Of a stretch of 10,998 nucleotides of DNA, positions 7,356-10,998 are shown one piece after another. The notes under the pieces were generated by a model. That model saw only the letters and a list, made by a program, of their open reading frames with translations, searched no databases and was not told the origin of the DNA. Origin of the DNA: Candidatus Omnitrophota bacterium (GTDB taxonomy: Bacteria > Omnitrophota > Gorgyraeia > Duberdicusellales > 4484-171); the NCBI GenBank assembly GCA_028710385.1, contig JAQTUC010000045.1, forward strand, positions 1 to 10,998, written 5' to 3'. Position 1 is the first letter of the stretch; every line of letters starts with the position of its first letter. The translations under genes were made by a program, and so were the position numbers.

Positions 7356-8571
7356 ATTCAACAAACAGCACTTTTATTGTTTCTGCGCTTTTACTTAAAG
7401 TAAAATCCCGGATGATTTTTTCGCGCGCATTACGTCCAAGGCGTAACTGCATATTCTTATCGCCTGCCAGAACAATTATTGCCTCTGCCAGCGCTTTTTC
7501 ATTTTTGGAAGGAACCAGAATGCCGGTTTCCCCGGAATCAATAAGCTCAGGTATTCCCGCTGCATCCGAAGCAACCACTGCTCTTGCCGCTGCCATAGCT
7601 TCCTTTAAAACCACAGGCATAGCCTCAGTGTCTCCCTGGCTGTCCACAATTGAAGGCAGGACAAATATATCGCTTCGCTTAAGAACATTGATAAGCTCAT
7701 CCCTGGAAATGACGCCCCTAAGAAACACAGCTTGCGATAATCCGAGGTTTTTAATTTCAGAAAGTAACTCATCCTTAAGCGGACCGTCTCCGTATATTTC
7801 GCATTTAAATTCCAGGCCTTTTTGCTGTAAAATTTTGCAGGCTTTTATCAGATATGTAAATCCTTTTTTCTCCACAAGGCGGCCAACGCTTATGATTTCA
7901 GTTCCGCTTCTTGCCAGTTTTTCTCCGGGAATGAATTGCCCTGCGTCAACGCCGCAGGGTATTGTTTTAACTTTGTCTGCGCTTAACCAGGAATATTTAT
8001 TCATGATATATTTTTTATTGTAATCAGATTTAACAATTACATATTTCGCCCTTCTCAGCACATCCTCCAGATAGCTGTTGGCGACAAACATATCACGGGC
8101 ATGTACGGTGACAATAAACGGCACTTTAATAAAATCTGAAATAATCATTGCTGAGGCTGCGCTTAAATAGGCAAAATGGGCATGCAGGTAATCAGGCTTA
8201 TACTTTTTTATGAGTGCTCCCAGGAAAAATATTTGAGAAAATTCTTTTTTCCCTATTTTAAAAAAATATCCGCAAAAATACCTTATAAATTTAACCGGCG
8301 AGGACAGAAAAAATAAAAAATTTTCCCAAAGAACACGCGAGAAACTCCCAATGCCTGCTTTGGGATTAACAGCATAATTGGTTTCTTCGGCAAGCTCTTT
8401 CCCTTCCCTGTGCATAAGCGGAAACTGCCTGCTGTCAAAAGCAAATATTTTTATATCTACCCCGGTTTTCTTAAGCCAGATAATTTCATCAAAAACAAAG
8501 GTTTCTGACAAAACAGGGAAATAATGAAGAATATATGCCACCTTGATGCTGTCTTTTGTTTTTTCAACCAT
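7354..8571 (-). CDS. GT4 glycosyltransferase, WcaL-like
   Basis: 405 residues. The opening VAYILHYFPVLSETFVFDEI (11-30) is the signature of the colanic-acid WcaL-type and related exopolysaccharide GT4 enzymes, in which P.LSETF forms the acceptor loop in place of GG.E. LHAHFAYLS (129-137) and VTVHARDMF (154-162) follow, then IPCGVDAGQF (204-213). The C-domain has SVGRLVEKKG (228-237), IYGDGPLKDEL (259-269) and DTEAMPVVLKEAMAAARAVV, with the intact E-x7-E pair E316 and E324. It adds one hexose-type residue from a nucleotide sugar during repeat-unit assembly; the exact sugar is unknown, and WcaL resemblance is at family level only. It is the one gene in the window preceded by a long gap (163 bases), so it might be reached by reinitiation or by its own weak promoter. 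A GGAGAG sits 12 bases before the ATG, a long spacing. Confidence 0.94.
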   Translation of the reverse strand: MVEKTKDSIKVAYILHYFPVLSETFVFDEIIWLKKTGVDIKIFAFDSRQFPLMHREGKELAEETNYAVNPKAGIGSFSRVLWENFLFFLSSPVKFIRYFCGYFFKIGKKEFSQIFFLGALIKKYKPDYLHAHFAYLSAASAMIISDFIKVPFIVTVHARDMFVANSYLEDVLRRAKYVIVKSDYNKKYIMNKYSWLSADKVKTIPCGVDAGQFIPGEKLARSGTEIISVGRLVEKKGFTYLIKACKILQQKGLEFKCEIYGDGPLKDELLSEIKNLGLSQAVFLRGVISRDELINVLKRSDIFVLPSIVDSQGDTEAMPVVLKEAMAAARAVVASDAAGIPELIDSGETGILVPSKNEKALAEAIIVLAGDKNMQLRLGRNAREKIIRDFTLSKSAETIKVLFVE

Positions 8572-8636
8572 TTTTAGTAAATACTCTCCGTGAAATCAAA
8601 ATCTATAAAATTTTAAGATTAGCTTTGTCTGTTAAT

Positions 8637-8732
8637 TTACTTAACGGGAGAAAATGTGCATGATACGATTTTCCCGCACTTAACCCATGCTTTTGCAACT
8701 TCCTTAACTGTTTCCCTTTTCGTTACTGCCAT
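8637..8732 (-). CDS. Possible small protein of 31 residues, unrecognised
   Basis: On the minus strand an ATG begins two bases after the TAA of the GT4 gene (TAATTATG), giving a 31-codon ORF that ends in TAA at 8639-8637. The product starts MAVTKRETVKEVAKAWVKCG and continues with a short hydrophobic piece and two Cys in all; it is basic, with no signal peptide or membrane segment. AGGCGG lies 6 bases before the ATG, a near-consensus ribosome site, within the final codons of the GT4 gene. The position and the ribosome site argue for translation; the short length and lack of a recognised family argue against. It could be the remnant of a deleted gene, a leader-like peptide coupling the two GT4 genes, or chance. 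I cannot assign a function. Confidence 0.3.
   Translation of the reverse strand: MAVTKRETVKEVAKAWVKCGKIVSCTFSPVK
8645..8676 (-). repeat. Imperfect inverted repeat, possible RNA hairpin
   Basis: The arms are CGGGAGAAAAT (8645-8655) and ATTTTCCCG (8668-8676), separated by 12 bases. In the minus-strand transcript they can pair over 9 base pairs with a 2-base bulge in one arm. It lies within the possible 31-codon ORF. There is no T tract after it, so it is not a classical terminator; a transcript-processing or attenuation structure is possible but unproved. Confidence 0.3.
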
Positions 8733-8734
8733 AA

Positions 8735-9907
8735 TTATCCGCCTGTTTTAGCGGACTTGTTTTTAACTAAAACATCCCGGTAAATTGACAATAGTATTTC
8801 TGAATTTTTCTCCCAAGTATTTAGCCGCGCTTTTTCCTCTGCGGCCTTTCCCATCTCGGCAATCTTTCCTCTGTTTTCGTAGAAATAACTTATTTTCTCC
8901 TTAAGCGCCTCAGTGTTCATTGCGTTTACCACAAAACCATCTTTACCGGTTGATACCACATCCTTGGCTCCGGTATTCTCTGTAACTATGACTGGTTTTC
9001 CGCAGGCCATTGCCTCCAAAACAACCAGCCCAAAGCCGTCTTCTATTGACGGGAATGCGCATATTGAGGACTCATGGTAAACAGACTCCGGAGATAACGT
9101 AAAGTTTTTTATCTTAATATTAGGAAAATCTGCATATTTTTTTAAAATCCCCGTAATGTCAGGATGAATCCACCCCATTAAAACCAATTCGGAGTTTTTT
9201 AATTTAAGCTCGTTGAATGCTCCAAGCAAATATTGGACACCCTTTCTTAAGCCTATCTGCCCTACAAACCCAATTCTGAAAACATCATCGTTCTTTGCCG
9301 GGCCGGGGCTAAACCTTACTACATCAACTCCGAAAGGGATAAGTAATAATTTCTCTTTGTTAACATTATGTCTTATAAAACTATCGTAAGAAAACCGGGA
9401 AGGAACAATAATAAAATCAGCTTCTTCAAATTCTTTTAACTGTGCTTCAAGGATTTTCCCATCAATGGGAACCAAAGGTATATTATATTTTTTGTATTCT
9501 GCCGCGATAATTTCCTGCATTGTCAAAGGATGCGAATTGGCGCATTCAATAAAAGTAACCTGTCCTTTCTTCTTTGCGCGTCTTAGCGATAAAAGAGTCT
9601 GGGAAGACCAGCCATGAAAAATATCTGCCTGTGGAAGCACCATTGAAACATTCCAGTCAAATATCCTGTCACGCAATCTGTAGGTATAGCTTAAGGGTAG
9701 CGGTAATATTTTTGTTAGAATTTTAGAAATTTCCTGGGCTAACGGGAGCGAACAGCAATAAGATTTGTCAATTTCGCTTGGGAAAAATGAGGCTGCGATA
9801 ATTTTTTTTAAGAATCCGCAGCGGTAAGCCTCAATTGTCCTGTGATAAGCTATATAACCTATACCATCGCGAGCGAACTGCCTTGCTATGGAATGCGTTA
9901 CTTTCAT
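8735..9907 (-). CDS. GT4 glycosyltransferase (mannosyltransferase-like)
   Basis: 390 residues, GT-B fold. The N-domain starts KVTHSIARQFARDGIGYIAY with GIGY as acceptor loop, then IFHGWS (96-101), IVPSRFSYDSF (167-177) and LIPFGVDVVRFSPG (189-202). The C-domain carries FVGQIGLRKGVQYLLGAF (214-231), in which Arg221 and Lys222 fit the usual phosphate-binding position, and EDGFGLVVLEAMACGKPVIVT; here the first glutamate of E-x7-E is Asp290, a common conservative variant, and the second is E298. The call as mannosyltransferase-like rests only on general resemblance to GT4 members and is weak. The ATG overlaps the TGA of the GT8 gene by 4 bases (ATGA), with an A-rich stretch but no Shine-Dalgarno before it, so translational coupling with GT8 is likely. 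Its stop lies just before the small ORF. Confidence 0.92.
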   Translation of the reverse strand: MKVTHSIARQFARDGIGYIAYHRTIEAYRCGFLKKIIAASFFPSEIDKSYCCSLPLAQEISKILTKILPLPLSYTYRLRDRIFDWNVSMVLPQADIFHGWSSQTLLSLRRAKKKGQVTFIECANSHPLTMQEIIAAEYKKYNIPLVPIDGKILEAQLKEFEEADFIIVPSRFSYDSFIRHNVNKEKLLLIPFGVDVVRFSPGPAKNDDVFRIGFVGQIGLRKGVQYLLGAFNELKLKNSELVLMGWIHPDITGILKKYADFPNIKIKNFTLSPESVYHESSICAFPSIEDGFGLVVLEAMACGKPVIVTENTGAKDVVSTGKDGFVVNAMNTEALKEKISYFYENRGKIAEMGKAAEEKARLNTWEKNSEILLSIYRDVLVKNKSAKTGG

Positions 9908-10803
9908 TTTTTTAATTTTAAAAACCGTAAAATCTTAACGATAAAAACCTTTGCCTCCCTGATTTTAACTCTTCTTTCAATTTCTTCCTCAACCGTGCCC
10001 CGCCCCCACTTGGTTTTTGCTGCATATTCTAAAAAAGCTTTTGGAAAAATATTTTTGTAATCCTTTGTAAAAACTTTAACCCACCACCCGGCAAAATGCA
10101 GTATATAAGGGTTGAGTTTTGTTTCTTCCGGAAACTGATTCCAGCGACCGTCCAGTTCTTTCCAGGCGCTCAGGCAAACCACGTTTAATGCATACTGCTC
10201 TCTGTTGTGCACATAATTTTTGTTTACCTCAAGGCATTCCAAAGCGGTAGCGCTTATTTTATCATTCCTCCATTTATTCATATCTATTAACATTACTCCT
10301 GTATTGTGATAATGGCTTTCTGCTGGAATCCCAAGTTGTCTGTAGTTTCTTATTGCCTGGTCATGAGACATAACGCGGATACGCGAATCCTGCGCCGCGG
10401 CAAAAGCAGAGTTACCCAAATCCACATCCCACAACTTTCCTATATCCTCAAGAATTACCATGTCAGAATCAAGGAAAATTACTCTTTTAATACCGGCAGG
10501 CAAAACATAAGGAATGATAAGCTTGTAGTAATGGACCTGCAGCTTGGCATAAATATCAGGAATTTTAAGATTACGCAGCATGACTTCATTAATAAAAACG
10601 AAATGCGCGGTTGCGTTATGCTTTTTTACGATATATTCAAGTTTCTCTTTATTGCCGGTTGTAAGATTATCGTGGATAAAATAAACATCCACAGCCATGC
10701 TGCCTTTATAATTTGCGAAAAGAGATTCAAGCATAACAGCAGTAAAAATCGTGTATTCATTATTGTTTATGCAGGCAATAGTTATCCGGTTTTTGTCATT
10801 CAT
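9904..10803 (-). CDS. GT8 glycosyltransferase (LgtC/WaaJ type)
   Basis: 299 residues, close to the usual LgtC-like length. The GT-A fold shows ITIACINNNEYTIFTAVML (7-25), HYYKLIIPYVLP (91-102), the metal-binding DSD motif in VIFLDSDMVILEDI (DSD at 112-114), HYHNTGVMLIDMNKWR (164-179), REQYALNVV (201-209) and YILHFAGWWV (233-242), whose His236 matches the manganese-binding His of the family. The last 30 residues are strongly basic with scattered aromatics, like the membrane-binding tail of LgtC. Family members transfer galactose or glucose with retention, often to LPS outer core or oligosaccharide chains, so a hexose transfer at the inner membrane face is the best guess. The gene starts inside the end of the preceding ORF (8-base overlap) and its stop forms ATGA with the next start. 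Confidence 0.95.
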   Translation of the reverse strand: MNDKNRITIACINNNEYTIFTAVMLESLFANYKGSMAVDVYFIHDNLTTGNKEKLEYIVKKHNATAHFVFINEVMLRNLKIPDIYAKLQVHYYKLIIPYVLPAGIKRVIFLDSDMVILEDIGKLWDVDLGNSAFAAAQDSRIRVMSHDQAIRNYRQLGIPAESHYHNTGVMLIDMNKWRNDKISATALECLEVNKNYVHNREQYALNVVCLSAWKELDGRWNQFPEETKLNPYILHFAGWWVKVFTKDYKNIFPKAFLEYAAKTKWGRGTVEEEIERRVKIREAKVFIVKILRFLKLKK

Positions 10804-10998
10804 TTGTTTTATTATTTTTCACGCTTTCCCTTTTTAGCAATACAAGCGCAAGTAATTTCCAGTAACTGGCTTCAAAAGGAAATATACATCTTGCCCGAAA
10901 AAGAAAATTTCTCGCGTAAGAAAAGCATTTTTTCTGCTTAAGATGAAAGGCCCACCAGAAGTAAGCATAGCTTCTTACTCTTTTGCTTTTGCAGCGCT
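10796..10998 (-). CDS. C-terminal end of an unidentified upstream protein, perhaps a glycosyltransferase
   Basis: A minus-strand frame stays open from the right edge to a TGA at 10798-10796, giving 66 C-terminal residues. It overlaps the first 8 bases of the GT8 gene, the same tight packing seen elsewhere, which supports it as a real gene end. The piece contains RSYAYFWWAFHLKQKK and later SYARNFLFRARCIFPF, with a hydrophobic KLLALVLL near a polar Asn/Lys-rich tail. Basic-aromatic tails of this kind are seen at the ends of family 2 glycosyltransferases and other membrane-associated cluster proteins, but no catalytic motif is in the window. The function is not assigned. Confidence 0.6.
   Translation of the reverse strand, partial: RCKSKRVRSYAYFWWAFHLKQKKCFSYARNFLFRARCIFPFEASYWKLLALVLLKRESVKNNKTNE

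Larger units (their letters stand above)
8572..8734. other. Only sizeable intergenic gap: small ORF and hairpin, no clear promoter
   Basis: This 163-base interval separates two GT4 genes in an otherwise overlapping or nearly abutting series. It contains a possible 31-codon ORF directly after the upstream stop and an imperfect inverted repeat inside that ORF. The remaining part, 8572-8636, is AT-rich. Weak -35/-10-like strings can be read on the minus strand (TTAAGT, 17 bases, TAATCT), with about half of the consensus bases, which is not enough to call a promoter. No run of T follows the hairpin in the direction of transcription, so a Rho-independent terminator is not supported. Confidence 0.5.

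Noticed and set aside
7412..8023. Plus-strand open frame of 203 codons
   Set aside because: It is fully antisense to the C-domain of the WcaL-like GT4 gene; the low-complexity Ser/Ile/Leu-rich product has no family signature.
8590..8640. Internal promoter for the WcaL-like GT4 gene
   Set aside because: Only about three of six bases match at each hexamer; in AT-rich DNA such matches are expected by chance.
8645..8676. Rho-independent terminator
   Set aside because: The stem exists but is bulged, and no T-rich run follows it on the minus strand.
10306..10941. Plus-strand open frame of 211 codons
   Set aside because: It lies antisense to the GT8 gene and to the end of the preceding gene, whose motifs are clear; its translation has no recognisable domain and reads like a reverse-strand shadow.
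1..10998. CRISPR array, tRNA, insertion sequence or attachment-site repeats
   Set aside because: No regularly spaced direct repeats, cloverleaf-like segments, transposase motifs or long terminal inverted repeats were seen; coding sequence fills nearly the whole window.

Overview
The window is one stretch of a large polysaccharide or lipopolysaccharide-type biosynthesis cluster. All ten protein genes I can support lie on the minus strand, so transcription runs from position 10998 towards position 1. Genes are packed with 4-base ATGA overlaps, one 1-base TAATG overlap, one 8-base overlap, or gaps of 4 to 29 bases. The only sizeable gap is 163 bases (8572-8734), and it holds a possible 31-codon ORF and an imperfect hairpin. 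No internal terminator, convincing promoter, tRNA, rRNA, CRISPR array or mobile element is visible. The layout looks like the middle of a single long operon.

In transcription order the layout is: the C-terminal end of an unidentified protein (10998-10796); a GT8 glycosyltransferase (10803-9904); a GT4 glycosyltransferase (9907-8735); the 163-base gap; a WcaL-like GT4 (8571-7354); a second canonical GT4 (7345-6230); a CgeB-like GT-B enzyme (6233-5178); a GT2-GT9 fusion (5172-3238); a B12-binding-type radical SAM enzyme (3208-1688); a GT4 lacking the usual E-x7-E glutamates (1683-517); and the N-terminal part of a zinc-ribbon SAM methyltransferase (517 to beyond position 1).

Together these give eight recognisable glycosyltransferase domains in seven proteins, plus two SAM-using enzymes that probably modify the glycan or its lipid carrier. 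No Wzx flippase, Wzy polymerase, ABC exporter, chain-length regulator or nucleotide-sugar synthesis gene falls in the window. Whether the product is an O-antigen, capsule, LPS core or glycolipid therefore cannot be decided here.

Organism: a bacterium with AT-leaning, fairly uniform composition (judged by eye). The heptosyltransferase-type GT9 domain suggests a diderm with LPS-like surface glycans. B12-type radical SAM genes and fused glycosyltransferases in long co-directional clusters recall uncultured lineages such as Omnitrophota or Elusimicrobiota, but that is a guess from style and not a taxonomic identification. I found no clearly new system. The most individual points are the GT2-GT9 fusion, the radical SAM enzyme embedded among transferases, the divergent CgeB-like protein, and the small ORF in the only gap.
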